From Clostridium_AD sp050717535 (lineage in GTDB: Bacteria; Bacillota; Clostridia; Clostridiales; Clostridiaceae): a DNA stretch of 64,000 bases. Position numbers and translations under genes: made by a program. Positions 24,508-34,184 of the stretch are shown here, one piece after another. How positions within the stretch are numbered: position 1 is the first letter of the stretch; every line of letters begins with the position of its first letter. Under the pieces are notes generated by a model. It saw nothing but the letters and a program-made list of their open reading frames with translations, did not search any database and was not told the DNA's origin. Location of the stretch: NCBI RefSeq assembly GCF_050717535.1, contig NZ_JBOITM010000071.1, positions 1-64,000 of the forward strand. The letters run 5' to 3'.

Positions 24508-25761
24508 TTGAAGATTTCACACCCAATGGAAAATAAAGAATTATACGTAAAGGAGTACTATTTAAAGGCCCTCTGTAGCTTAGTTAATTGTAATGATGTT
24601 CTATCAAATATACAAGTTAGTCTTTTGGAGAAACTAAAGAATGATTTTAAAATTGTAGAGCCACTAAGCAAATATCAGCAAAGTGCACTTACTGGGGATG
24701 ATGCTTTTATAGAAGAACTTAATTATTTACTTATGAACAATGTTTTAAAGTATTGTTTTATTATTGATGCATTAATAATAATAAGTACTGATGAAAACAA
24801 ATGCGATAAGCAAATTGAATTAGTCACTGGTTTTTGTGAGGTATTAGGGATCACAGAGAAAGAAGCAAATGTATTAATTGAATTAACTAATTCAATAGCA
24901 AAGCAGGATTCTGAGTCATCTGAAATAATTTTATGGAACCTGCCCCAAACAATAGAACCGTGGATATTCGAGTTTTATCTGGCTCCCTTTGCAAAGCATC
25001 CTTTAGTTAGACAAAATGATAAACAACTCAGTTATTATTCAAAGGAAAAGAAACCATTAAAATTAGGTGTCGGGGTTGAAAGTATAGAAATAACAGACAA
25101 GGATTTTGAACTTAAAAATCTAACAGTTGATATGGAAAGGTTAAAAATACTAATTTCCAACTGTGAAAATGTGTTTATAGAGAACTGTGATTTTTTTATG
25201 TCAAGTAATAATATAGTATTTAAAAATGTAAAGAATATTGTGATAAAAAAATGTAGTTTTATGGATTTTAAAGAAAGGGTTATTATTGTTGAAGATTGCT
25301 CTTTTACTATTATATCGGAATGTGTTTTTAATAATTGTGGTTTTACATATGATACTCTATCTGATCAAGTTGGTGGGGTCATAGTTGGGCGTACAGGCAA
25401 GTTAACGGTTGAGTCTTCAAAGTTCATAGATTGCTTTATTAAAAACTACTATAAGTTTGAGAAAGAAATTAGTGAATTTGTATATGAATACAAACCATAC
25501 TATGCTATAGCTTACATTTCAAATGGAGAAATAACAGTTTCTAACTCAATGTTTAACAATTGTTGGTCTTATGCAAGAGATGATATGAAAAATAGCTTTA
25601 ATAGTATGTTGGAGTCTAATTGGCCTAGCTTTATGAAACCAATGGAAAAGGAAAAAACCTATGATGAATTGTATCGTTTAGAGAGGGGACTATTTCCTAA
25701 AGAGGGTACATCATATTCCCAGTGCCAGTTAGTAGATTCAGATAGCATAGTATTAGAATAA
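24508..25761 (+). CDS. TerB-like domain fused to right-handed beta-helix
   Basis: A protein of 417 residues; the TTG start is 8 bases after GAAGGAGG. The N-terminal about 150 residues are helical (KALCSLVNCNDVL, FIIDALIIISTDENK, VTGFCEVLGITEKEA) and parallel the TerB-like protein at 27227. From about residue 190 short repeated strands such as NCENVFIENCDF, NVKNIVIKKCSF, VEDCSFTIISEC and SNGEITVSNSMFNNC give a parallel beta-helix of the pectate-lyase type. There is no signal peptide. It is the partner of the GTPase A/B pair; the beta-helix may be a docking surface. No enzyme activity is indicated. Confidence 0.7.
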   Translation: MKISHPMENKELYVKEYYLKALCSLVNCNDVLSNIQVSLLEKLKNDFKIVEPLSKYQQSALTGDDAFIEELNYLLMNNVLKYCFIIDALIIISTDENKCDKQIELVTGFCEVLGITEKEANVLIELTNSIAKQDSESSEIILWNLPQTIEPWIFEFYLAPFAKHPLVRQNDKQLSYYSKEKKPLKLGVGVESIEITDKDFELKNLTVDMERLKILISNCENVFIENCDFFMSSNNIVFKNVKNIVIKKCSFMDFKERVIIVEDCSFTIISECVFNNCGFTYDTLSDQVGGVIVGRTGKLTVESSKFIDCFIKNYYKFEKEISEFVYEYKPYYAIAYISNGEITVSNSMFNNCWSYARDDMKNSFNSMLESNWPSFMKPMEKEKTYDELYRLERGLFPKEGTSYSQCQLVDSDSIVLE

Positions 25762-25946
25762 ATAACGTACCTATGCTAGGTGGGGTCTTTTGTATATCAA
25801 ATATGTTCTATGTAAAGAAGAGTAAATGCAAACAAGCAGTTATTTAGAAAGATTATGCGAATTCTGGTTTGAAAACAAGAGATTTTTAGATCATTACAAA
25901 GATATTATATACATTAGATTTAACTTAAACAAAAGGTGGTATAGTT
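25762..25946 (+). other. Spacer between the two dynamin/TerB modules
   Basis: It starts with a weak hairpin ACCTA-TGC-TAGGT followed by GGGGTCTTTTG (25768-25793), which could attenuate transcription. The rest is AT-rich with a ribosome binding site AAGGTGG before GTPase C. I see no other gene. Confidence 0.3.
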
Positions 25947-27212
25947 ATGGATAATATAAATTATATAGAACTATTCTCCAAAATAACAACTGATAGCAAT
26001 AATACAGGTTTATCTGCTGAGCTAATAAAATTAAAAGATCTAATAGACAATGATATAGTGAATTTTTTAAAACAGGATTCTCCAATAAATAGCGCCCAGT
26101 TATACTTTGATTTTAAGTACCAATACGAAAGACTAGTAGAGCACACAAGGTTTATGGATATTAATGGTAAGAAGATAATAGCCTTAGGCGGTTCCTTTAG
26201 CTCAGGGAAATCTACCTTCGTTAATACATTGTTAAAAAAGTCATTATTACCTGCAGAGATAACAGCTACAACATCGGTACCCACATATATAATATCCGGT
26301 GATAATAATGTACAAGCTATTAACATATTTAATTCACAAATAAAGTTAACTGAAAAGGAATTAAAAATGTTGACTCATGATAGCGATGAAAATGATGTAA
26401 ATTTTGGTCACTTGTTAAGGAGTATATTTGTGCAGACCAAAGAACTGGGTTTCCAAAATATTGGATTTTTAGATACTCCCGGGTATAGTAAATATGATGA
26501 TGCTAACTATAGTGATAGGACAGATGAAAAAATAGCTAGAGCTCAACTAAATTCTGCTGATTATATATTTTGGTTTGTCAAAGTAGATGATGGAACTATA
26601 ACCGGCAGTGATATAGAATTTTTGAAAACCTTAAATCCTGAAATTCCTAAATCCTTGATAATAAGCAAATGTGATAAATTGAATACAGAAAATCTAAAGC
26701 AAGTATTTATTGAAATATCAAGTAAAATAAAAAGCTTAGGGTTAAATATAGAAAACATATTTTGTTTTTCACGAGCTAAGCCTGAGAGATTCGATATTGT
26801 AAAAATAAATCAACTGATTGAAAGATTGAATATACCTAAGGCAGAGAAGAACTTTGCTGAGGAATTTATTGCTATCTTTAAATCAGTAGAGAAATACTAT
26901 GATGATTTATTACAAGATTGCCGTAGGCAGTTTAACAGATTGAATATTGCGATGACAAAATCTGAGGACGAACAAGTGATAGATTGCCTTAATAGTTTAC
27001 ATCGTGATTATAAGCTGAGTATTAAGAAATATTCAGATAAAGTTAATGATTTAAAAAGAATATGGAGTGAATTTTCTTCTGTGCTTAAAGTAGAAAAGAA
27101 ATCAGAATTAAAATTCACTATGGAGAACCAAAATGTTTTTTCGAAAATGGTTGGGACCTTTAGTAGCTCAGAAAATTGTTACGCAAATATAGTAAAAAAT
27201 AGAAGAGAATGA
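25947..27212 (+). CDS. Dynamin-like GTPase C (paralogue of B)
   Basis: A protein of 421 residues. G1 LGGSFSSGKSTFVNTL (about 80-95), G3 DTPGYSKYD (about 174) and G4 SKCDKL (about 238). It is clearly homologous to GTPase B over the whole GTPase (LLPAEI--TTSVPTYI, TDEKIARAQLNSADYI) and also in the end region (CRRQFNRLNIAMTKS versus SKRLNRLNTALTLS). Together with its TerB neighbour it repeats the B/TerB pair. It ends at the Shine-Dalgarno of the next gene, so the two are co-translated. Confidence 0.87.
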   Translation: MDNINYIELFSKITTDSNNTGLSAELIKLKDLIDNDIVNFLKQDSPINSAQLYFDFKYQYERLVEHTRFMDINGKKIIALGGSFSSGKSTFVNTLLKKSLLPAEITATTSVPTYIISGDNNVQAINIFNSQIKLTEKELKMLTHDSDENDVNFGHLLRSIFVQTKELGFQNIGFLDTPGYSKYDDANYSDRTDEKIARAQLNSADYIFWFVKVDDGTITGSDIEFLKTLNPEIPKSLIISKCDKLNTENLKQVFIEISSKIKSLGLNIENIFCFSRAKPERFDIVKINQLIERLNIPKAEKNFAEEFIAIFKSVEKYYDDLLQDCRRQFNRLNIAMTKSEDEQVIDCLNSLHRDYKLSIKKYSDKVNDLKRIWSEFSSVLKVEKKSELKFTMENQNVFSKMVGTFSSSENCYANIVKNRRE

Positions 27213-27226
27213 AAGGTGGATTTAAC

Positions 27227-28138
27227 ATGAATACTTCGGTTCATCCTTTAAAAAACCAGGATGTATATATTAAAGAACTTTACATTTCAATGCTCTTTGC
27301 TTGTGCAAGCTGTGACGGGGAGATAAATCCCTCAGAAAAGAGTTATATAGAGAAAATATCTGATAGTGTAGATTGTAATGTTGAAACCTGTCTTGAAAAA
27401 ATGTATCGTGATTTTGATAAACTTACAGAAGCTTTTAGCTTGGATTTCACAAATAACAATATAATCTATTCTTTCGTATGTGATGCATTTTTAACTGCAT
27501 ATTCTGATGAAGATATAAATGATACAGAGGTTAACTTTATTTCAAAAATAGCTGAAATAGCTAAACTTGATATGCGGTTATTTGAATATTTTTATCAGAT
27601 TGCAGAACTTTCAAGAGAAAATTCAGAAACAGCATATCTTATAGCAATCTTATCAAGACCGAAATCTATAGATTTCGGATTATTTAGATGTTATTTTAAT
27701 TTTTATAATAAAAATGTACTAATGAATAATTCATATATAGAAAGAACTTTAAAAACACTTGATAATTTGAGTAAGGCAAAGAAAATTGCTCAAAAATTTA
27801 TAGCTAAAAATAATAGTCTTCCAGATGTAGTGAATTTCCTATATGCTGATTTCCAACCTCTTATAGAAGATTCAGCTGAGGATTTAGAGGATTTATGTAA
27901 GGAATTAAAGGAACATACAGGGCAAAATCTCTTTATTTCAGAAGACGATGTTTATTGGGAATTAGTTGATGATTTGCTTGAACTCAACCATCTATGTGAT
28001 TTACTTTTTGTTGATATAGGCCAAATAGAGCTGCTAGGTAAAAAGATGAACTTAGATATAGTAAAAAGAATGAATGAGATAATGATATCTAATGATAAAA
28101 TAATTAAATATTTAATTGAACTAAAATATAACATTTGA
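27227..28138 (+). CDS. TerB-like helical protein
   Basis: A protein of 303 residues. ATG 27227 is preferred because GAAAGGTGG lies 9 bases upstream. The N-terminal half shows the TerB pattern, helical repeats with acidic loops: LFACASCDGEINPSEKSYIEK is the first and AYSDEDINDTEVNFISKIA the second. The C-terminal half is helical and unknown. TerB-like domains occur next to membrane and conflict-system ATPases and may bind metal or membrane. Here it lies between GTPases C and D in the same operon. The corresponding protein of the first module carries a beta-helix instead of this tail. Confidence 0.7.
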   Translation: MNTSVHPLKNQDVYIKELYISMLFACASCDGEINPSEKSYIEKISDSVDCNVETCLEKMYRDFDKLTEAFSLDFTNNNIIYSFVCDAFLTAYSDEDINDTEVNFISKIAEIAKLDMRLFEYFYQIAELSRENSETAYLIAILSRPKSIDFGLFRCYFNFYNKNVLMNNSYIERTLKTLDNLSKAKKIAQKFIAKNNSLPDVVNFLYADFQPLIEDSAEDLEDLCKELKEHTGQNLFISEDDVYWELVDDLLELNHLCDLLFVDIGQIELLGKKMNLDIVKRMNEIMISNDKIIKYLIELKYNI

Positions 28139-28166
28139 TCCAAAAGTAAAAGGAGAGATAGTTAAC

Positions 28167-30302
28167 ATGGGTATTTTTAATAAATCACAGGAAAACCAAG
28201 TAAAATTTAACGAACTTATAAATAAAATCGACGATATTAATAGTAAGCTTGAAAAATACAACAGTAATGATATAGATATGTCATCAATTAGAAAAATAAA
28301 GCAAAATTTTATTACTAAAACAGATGACTTCTTTAGGGAAGATAGAAAGCTTAATATAGGAGTAATCGGACAAGTAAAGGCTGGTAAGTCCTCGTTTTTA
28401 AACACACTTATTTTTGATGGTATGGAGATACTGCCTAAAGCATCTACTCCAAAGACTGCAACTTTAACCAAAATAGAATATTCCTCAGAAAATTCTATCG
28501 TAATTGAGTATTATACAATGGAGGAGTGGAAGAGTCTTGAGGAGAAAGTCCTTGTTGATTCAGAATTAAATGAATACGCCGTGGCTAAAGAAATAATTAA
28601 TATGGTAAAGAAAAATGGAATTACTCCTCACAATTACTTAACAAAAGGTACTGAGTCTATAAAGTTCGCTTCATATGTAGATCTTATGAATGAACTTAAT
28701 ACTTATGTGGGTGAAGATGGAAAAATAACTCCACTTGTTAAGTCTGTAAAATTAAATATTAATAATGAGTATTTAAAAGAGATATCTGTTGTAGATACTC
28801 CAGGGCTAAATGATCCTATAGCTTCTAGAACTGACAAGACAAAGCAATTTATTGAAATGTGTGATGTGGTATTTTTCTTGAGTAAGGCAAGTGGGTTTAT
28901 TGATAAGAGTGATGTAGATTTGCTAACAGCTCAGTTACCTCAAAAAGGAGTAAAGCGACTGGTCCTTATTTGTAGCAGGTATGATGATGGATTAGCGGAC
29001 ACTATTTATGATAAAGGGGGTCTCAGTGAGGCTGATGTGGATACTAAGCATAGGCTTAAAAAGCACGCTATTAAAACTTTTGATAAGATAATAGATGGAT
29101 ATACAAAGCGTAATGTATCTCGCGAATTTTTAAGTATAATAAAAGAATGTAAATCACCAATATTTGTTTCCTCAATGACCCATAATATGTCTCGTAAATC
29201 AAAAGAAGATTATAATTCTCAAGAAATGCAGGCATATGAGAATCTTAATGTTTATGATGAAGTGGATAATAATGCACTTGAAAGAATCGGAAATATGGAA
29301 GAAGTAAGAAAGATTTTTAATGAGGTTATCCTTCAAAAGGAAGAAACTTTAGAGAAAAAGTCCTCTTCTTTTATTCCAAACACCCTTCAAGAAATAAAAA
29401 ATGAACTTGGAACCCTGAAGCAAACAGTAGAAAAGCGTGTTAACCTTTTATTAAACAATGACAGAGAACAGCTTATAAATGAAAAAAAATATATAGCAAC
29501 TCAAATTAATAGTATAAGTGCAAATATTGAAAATGTATTTGGTGAGTTGAACATTAAGCTTGAGCAAAGTAAGGTAGAGGCATTGAGAAATTTAAGAGAG
29601 GGAAGTAAAGAGTATTCGAACTTATCAGAGAGAATGGGTACAGAAACTCACTATGAATCTCACAATGTGTCAACCGCAAAATGGTATAACCCATTTAGCT
29701 GGGGGACAAGTAGGACCGAACAAAGTAGCTACGATGAGCGTTATTACTATTTGGATGTTTCAGATGCTCTAGAAAACATTAGAAACTATGCAAATGATGC
29801 AACTAACTCAATAGAACATATGTTTTATAAATCTGTAGATATAGCAAGTTTAAAGAGAAAATTACTTAATGTAATTATTGAAAACTTCGATGCTTCAGAT
29901 GAAAATTATGATCCGGCTTATTTCAAACTTCTTGCAGAAAAGACTCTTAGTGACATTAGCTTACCTGTTATTAAAATTGATATCTCAGAATTTTTGAATA
30001 GTGTTGCGGGTAAGTTCTCCGGAGAAATAAAAAATTCATCAGAAAAATCAAATTTAAAATCCATGCTTGCCAGCGCTATAAGTCATTTATTTGATGAAAT
30101 TATTGGAAAGTTTGTTGATGAGCTAACAAGCTTTAAATCGGAGCTTGAGCCAATAAAAAATGGGTTTGCTGAAAAGTTACTTGTTAACATAAATTCAGAG
30201 TTTAACATTGTATTACAGCAATTTGAAAACAAAGAGTATGAAATTCAGATGGGAAAAGAATTTATTACCGAAATTAATACATTGATAAAAGAGTTAGATT
30301 AG
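28167..30302 (+). CDS. Dynamin-like GTPase D
   Basis: A protein of 711 residues, the largest GTPase of the cluster. G1 GQVKAGKSSFLNTLIF (about 67-82), a P-T-P-K-T-A switch-1 region, and G3 VVDTPGLNDP (about 208). At the G4 position it reads LICSRYDDG instead of N/TKxD, which may weaken guanine specificity. A long helical stalk with coiled-coil segments follows (LGTLKQTVEKRVNLLL). It is paralogous to GTPase G at 34185 (same G1 and the same inserted segment before G3). It ends the first dynamin operon; AGGAGAG precedes its start. Confidence 0.87.
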   Translation: MGIFNKSQENQVKFNELINKIDDINSKLEKYNSNDIDMSSIRKIKQNFITKTDDFFREDRKLNIGVIGQVKAGKSSFLNTLIFDGMEILPKASTPKTATLTKIEYSSENSIVIEYYTMEEWKSLEEKVLVDSELNEYAVAKEIINMVKKNGITPHNYLTKGTESIKFASYVDLMNELNTYVGEDGKITPLVKSVKLNINNEYLKEISVVDTPGLNDPIASRTDKTKQFIEMCDVVFFLSKASGFIDKSDVDLLTAQLPQKGVKRLVLICSRYDDGLADTIYDKGGLSEADVDTKHRLKKHAIKTFDKIIDGYTKRNVSREFLSIIKECKSPIFVSSMTHNMSRKSKEDYNSQEMQAYENLNVYDEVDNNALERIGNMEEVRKIFNEVILQKEETLEKKSSSFIPNTLQEIKNELGTLKQTVEKRVNLLLNNDREQLINEKKYIATQINSISANIENVFGELNIKLEQSKVEALRNLREGSKEYSNLSERMGTETHYESHNVSTAKWYNPFSWGTSRTEQSSYDERYYYLDVSDALENIRNYANDATNSIEHMFYKSVDIASLKRKLLNVIIENFDASDENYDPAYFKLLAEKTLSDISLPVIKIDISEFLNSVAGKFSGEIKNSSEKSNLKSMLASAISHLFDEIIGKFVDELTSFKSELEPIKNGFAEKLLVNINSEFNIVLQQFENKEYEIQMGKEFITEINTLIKELD

Positions 30303-30389
30303 CTTGAGGGAAGTCTAATTGAAGAAAAGATTAAGCTTTAGTTAACTGAATACAACTCGAATAATAGAATGGGGGTTGTAGATAAATAA

Positions 30390-30436
30390 GTAGATGAGGG
30401 AATATATGTTAATAAGAAGTTAAAAAAGCAAGAGTG
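30390..30436 (+). pseudogene. Short GGDEF-family tail relic
   Basis: Between the two dynamin operons one frame reads VDEGIYVNKKLKKQE and then a stop, resembling the last helix of GGDEF domains (ADE-MY--K). The longer relic at 20895-21222 ends similarly. With only 15 residues the match is suggestive, not proof. The remaining bases of 30303-30654 hold no gene I can see, only AT-rich DNA and the AGAGAGGAAG site of the next gene. Confidence 0.35.
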
Positions 30437-30654
30437 ATAGCACAATTTATGAGTAAATATTGAAGAGTATACTGTGATAGTTAGAAAATTACTAGAAATA
30501 TGTTTAATTTACATGGTTAGACAAATTATTCATATGCTTTATAGTATTATTTATAAAATTTAATAATTATAGATAATGAAATGTCTATGGTTCAGAGAAT
30601 AGAAAATTCGGTTATTAATGTGAATAAAATATTAACAAAGAGAGGAAGAAGAAA

Positions 30655-32391
30655 ATGAATATTAGTAAATTACAATCAATGACAACTGAACTTGTTGAAA
30701 AATATGAACTACAACAAATAAAGAACCAATTAGACAATATTAAGCAAGAAAAGTCCGATGTAAAAATAGCTTTATTAGGTGAATTTTCCTCAGGTAAAAC
30801 TACTTTAATAAATGCATTAATAGGAAAAAAAATATTACCTACTTTTAATGAACCAACAACTGCAGTTATAACAGAGATTGTCAGAAGTGAAGAAAATAAA
30901 TGCTATGTATTATCTAATAATGAGTATGGTGAAGATGTAAAAAAAGAAATTTATTTTGGAGAAATAGCAGAGGAGGTAACGAAATCTGATCTTAACAAAA
31001 AACTTATATTAGAGCTAAAAGATGTTGAATTTTTAAATGAGGGGTTTATGCTTGTTGACACTCCAGGGGTTTCATCAATAGATGATATACATGAAGACGT
31101 TACTTATGGTTATCTGCCCTTAGTCGATGTTGCATTTATCTTAATGAATGTTCAATTTGGAGCAATTACAAAGTCATTATTACATTTTTTAAATCAACTT
31201 CCAAAAGATCAATTAACTAAAATATATTTTGTATTAAACTTCATTGATACAATGCCAGCATCAGAGATAGAAAGTTTAAAAAAATCATTTGAAGATGGGC
31301 TTTCAAGTATAACAGATTCTCCAAAGGTTGTTTTAATTTCAGCTAAACAAGCATTGGTAGGGAAAACTGAGAATAATGAAGAAGTATACAACAAAAGTGG
31401 AGTATTACAAATAGAAAAAATTATTAAGGACGATATATTGGAATATAAAAGAGAAATTGAAGAAAAAAAATTAGCAAATAAATTCAAAGAAGTTCTTGTC
31501 AATATTAAAGATATATTGAGATTTAAGATAAATAACTTAGATTGGAATAGTGACGAAGAGGATAAGTTAATTAAACAATGTCATCAGGATATTAATAAAA
31601 TCAAGAGGGATATTGAAAAGATTGAAAGAGAATTTGATGGAATTAAAAATCAAGTTCTAAATAGTACTATTGAGTTTATAAATGGATCAGTTGAATCAAT
31701 CTCGGTTAAGATTACAAAAGCGGATAAAGATAATGTGGAATTAAATATAGATTCAGAAATTCAGATCATAGTTGAGGGTGTAGAAGGCATAGTTAATAGT
31801 GGTTTGAGCAGAATAAAGAATATTAAAATAGATTCAATAAATAGAGATATTGGTAATATTATTTCTAACTCTGTGAATAAAGAAGTATCTAAAATAAAAG
31901 ATGTAGTAGATATGATTACAGATATAGCTACTTTTATTGCTTCAGTATTTGTATTCCCTGGGCAAAGTGTGGCAATGGAGGTTGGAGAACTTTCAGCAGG
32001 AGCTGCTATGGTTGGATCACAAAAGGTGGCTAAAGCTGTAAAAGAAGTTGCTAAAACAAGTAAAGTTTTAGAAGGATTAAAGTTTATAGGATATATAATG
32101 AGAGAATGTAATCCACTAGAGAAAATTAAGCGTTATTCTCTTCCATATATTATTAATCCTAAATTAAGGTCGGTATTGAGAGTAAGAATTATAAATAGTT
32201 TAGAATGCATGTTTGATGAACTTCAAGATGCTATAAATGAAGAAATAGAGAATAATCATTTGAATATAATAAAGCAAAAGGAAGATATAGTGAGAAACAA
32301 TATAGATACTAAGAAGAAGAAAATTGTTGATAATGATAATATAAAGATGGAAATTGAAGAGGATATTAATAACATAATAAAAGCGATCTAA
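30655..32391 (+). CDS. Dynamin-like GTPase E with hydrophobic segment
   Basis: A protein of 578 residues. G1 LLGEFSSGKTTLINAL (about 41-55), switch-1 EPTTAVITEI, G3 VDTPGVSSIDD (about 134) and G4 LNFIDT (about 194), an N-x-x-D form. A hydrophobic stretch near 420-450 (DIATFIASVFVFPGQ, then AGAAMVG) probably inserts in membrane, as in GTPase A, to which it corresponds. The C-terminus is a charged coiled coil (KQKEDIVRNNIDTKKKK). It is the first gene of the second dynamin operon, with GAGAGGAAG upstream. Confidence 0.87.
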   Translation: MNISKLQSMTTELVEKYELQQIKNQLDNIKQEKSDVKIALLGEFSSGKTTLINALIGKKILPTFNEPTTAVITEIVRSEENKCYVLSNNEYGEDVKKEIYFGEIAEEVTKSDLNKKLILELKDVEFLNEGFMLVDTPGVSSIDDIHEDVTYGYLPLVDVAFILMNVQFGAITKSLLHFLNQLPKDQLTKIYFVLNFIDTMPASEIESLKKSFEDGLSSITDSPKVVLISAKQALVGKTENNEEVYNKSGVLQIEKIIKDDILEYKREIEEKKLANKFKEVLVNIKDILRFKINNLDWNSDEEDKLIKQCHQDINKIKRDIEKIEREFDGIKNQVLNSTIEFINGSVESISVKITKADKDNVELNIDSEIQIIVEGVEGIVNSGLSRIKNIKIDSINRDIGNIISNSVNKEVSKIKDVVDMITDIATFIASVFVFPGQSVAMEVGELSAGAAMVGSQKVAKAVKEVAKTSKVLEGLKFIGYIMRECNPLEKIKRYSLPYIINPKLRSVLRVRIINSLECMFDELQDAINEEIENNHLNIIKQKEDIVRNNIDTKKKKIVDNDNIKMEIEEDINNIIKAI

Positions 32392-32416
32392 AGTAGTGCT
32401 TACAGGAGTTGAAAAT

Positions 32417-34114
32417 ATGTCAATTACTTATTTAAATAAATTAGAAAGTATATATAAAATATATTCTGAATTTTTAAATTCTGAAACTGGGAGTTTACTA
32501 AAAGAAAATATTGGCCTATATAAGCATATTCAATATTTTAATGATGAGCTTTATAAAATAAAACAATCTATGAAAAAGATTAAAGAAAATGAAATACATC
32601 TTAATATCGGAATTTTTGGGTCTTTTAATGCTGGAAAAAGTTCCATAATAAACAGTATCATAGGCGATACTGTTTTAGTAGAGGATGTAAGCCCTTCAAC
32701 TGCTTTAGTAACTATTTTAAAATACGGTAACAAAAAAAAAATAAGGCTATTTAATAATAATAAAAGTACTGAAGAAATTACTGAAGAAAAGTTTAAAATT
32801 ATCGCAAATCATTCTGAAGACGCTGGAAATGAAGATTGTAATAAATCAAGAAATCAAGTAGACCATATAGAAATATGTTATCCTTCAGATATCTTAAGAA
32901 ATATTACATTGATTGATACACCAGGGTTCTCATCTATATCTGAAGAGGATGACAAAATTACAAAAAAATGGATAGAAAAGGTAGATGTTTTATTATGGAC
33001 TTTTGATATAAATAAAGGAGCAATACACAAAGATGAAATTGATATACTAAATGATATAAGTAAAAAAATAGGAAGCAAATGGATTATAGCTATACTAAAC
33101 AAAGCGGATACAATACCTCCTACAGATATATATAAATTATATAATGGTTTTAATGAAGATTTTAAATTTCATTTTTCAGTGCCTTATTCAGCTAAAGCAA
33201 TATTGAAAAATATTGTAAATCAAAAGGTAAATAAGGAAATTATGGATGACTTAGTTTTGAAACTTTTGGGGAATTTACAAAGTAAGGAAGAAAGAGAATT
33301 AAAAGTAAAAAAGAATAAAATAAGTTTCATTGTGAATGATGAATTAGTAGATGAAAGAAAATTTGAAAAAATACAAAATTATGAATACTTAAATTATAAT
33401 TGTAAATTAAAAGAATATTTACTTAAGTTACACAAAGAAAAAAAAGTATTAAAAGGAATAAACGAAGAAGAATTAGAAAAAAAAATTGAAAAATCCTGGC
33501 ATAAACAAAATAACATTGTTAATGATTTACATGATATTTTAATTTCATATAAAAGACAATTAACTGAAGAAGGAAGTGAAAGTATTGAGGTGATTGGTAG
33601 ATTTGAGATTGATTTTACAAGTAATTTTAAAAGTTTATTCAAAGTAATTAAGGGTAATCTATATAGAAAAATATCTAATGCTTTTATTGCAAAGCAGAAA
33701 GTTGATAAAATCAATGGTATTTTAGATGATATATTATTAAAAGAATTTTATGTTGAAATTCATGACATTGTATATAAATTTATTGCAATGAATGAATTTA
33801 AATACGATTTTGAAGATGAATTAATAGAAATAAAGTTTTATCTAGAACAATTAATTATAATTTCATGTGATAACATAAAAGGTATTAGTCAATCAATAGA
33901 TAGATTAAATTATAAAACGTTAGAAATATTAATTCCAGATGAAATATTTAAAAATATTTTATTTGAGTTTTATAAAAATGTTTTTTTAAAACTAAAGGAT
34001 AAAACTGAAGTTAATATTAATGAAAAAATTCAAGAGGTTATAAAATTTATTTATGATATTGAAAAATATGAGGAAGAAATAGTATTAGATGAAGTTGCAG
34101 CCACCAAAAGATAA
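32417..34114 (+). CDS. Dynamin-like GTPase F
   Basis: A protein of 565 residues. ATG 32417 is preferred since AGGAG ends 8 bases before it; the upstream in-frame GTG 32396 would place that site inside the gene. G1 GIFGSFNAGKSSIINSI (about 65-81), G3 IDTPGFSSI (about 167) and G4 LNKADT (about 227) are complete. After the GTPase comes a lysine-rich stalk with about 300 residues of helices. It has no membrane stretch. It starts 25 bases after gene E, so E and F may form the same kind of long/short pair as A and B. Confidence 0.87.
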   Translation: MSITYLNKLESIYKIYSEFLNSETGSLLKENIGLYKHIQYFNDELYKIKQSMKKIKENEIHLNIGIFGSFNAGKSSIINSIIGDTVLVEDVSPSTALVTILKYGNKKKIRLFNNNKSTEEITEEKFKIIANHSEDAGNEDCNKSRNQVDHIEICYPSDILRNITLIDTPGFSSISEEDDKITKKWIEKVDVLLWTFDINKGAIHKDEIDILNDISKKIGSKWIIAILNKADTIPPTDIYKLYNGFNEDFKFHFSVPYSAKAILKNIVNQKVNKEIMDDLVLKLLGNLQSKEERELKVKKNKISFIVNDELVDERKFEKIQNYEYLNYNCKLKEYLLKLHKEKKVLKGINEEELEKKIEKSWHKQNNIVNDLHDILISYKRQLTEEGSESIEVIGRFEIDFTSNFKSLFKVIKGNLYRKISNAFIAKQKVDKINGILDDILLKEFYVEIHDIVYKFIAMNEFKYDFEDELIEIKFYLEQLIIISCDNIKGISQSIDRLNYKTLEILIPDEIFKNILFEFYKNVFLKLKDKTEVNINEKIQEVIKFIYDIEKYEEEIVLDEVAATKR

Positions 34115-34184
34115 TATATACAGAGTAAAAAAAATATGTATTTAAGAAAAGATTTTTCAGATATAACTGATATAGGGGGTAGAA

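Noticed and set aside
24508..25761. Pectate lyase-type enzyme because of the beta-helix repeats
   Set aside because: No signal peptide, a cytoplasmic TerB-like N-terminus and an operon with GTPases; only the fold is similar and no catalytic residues could be identified.
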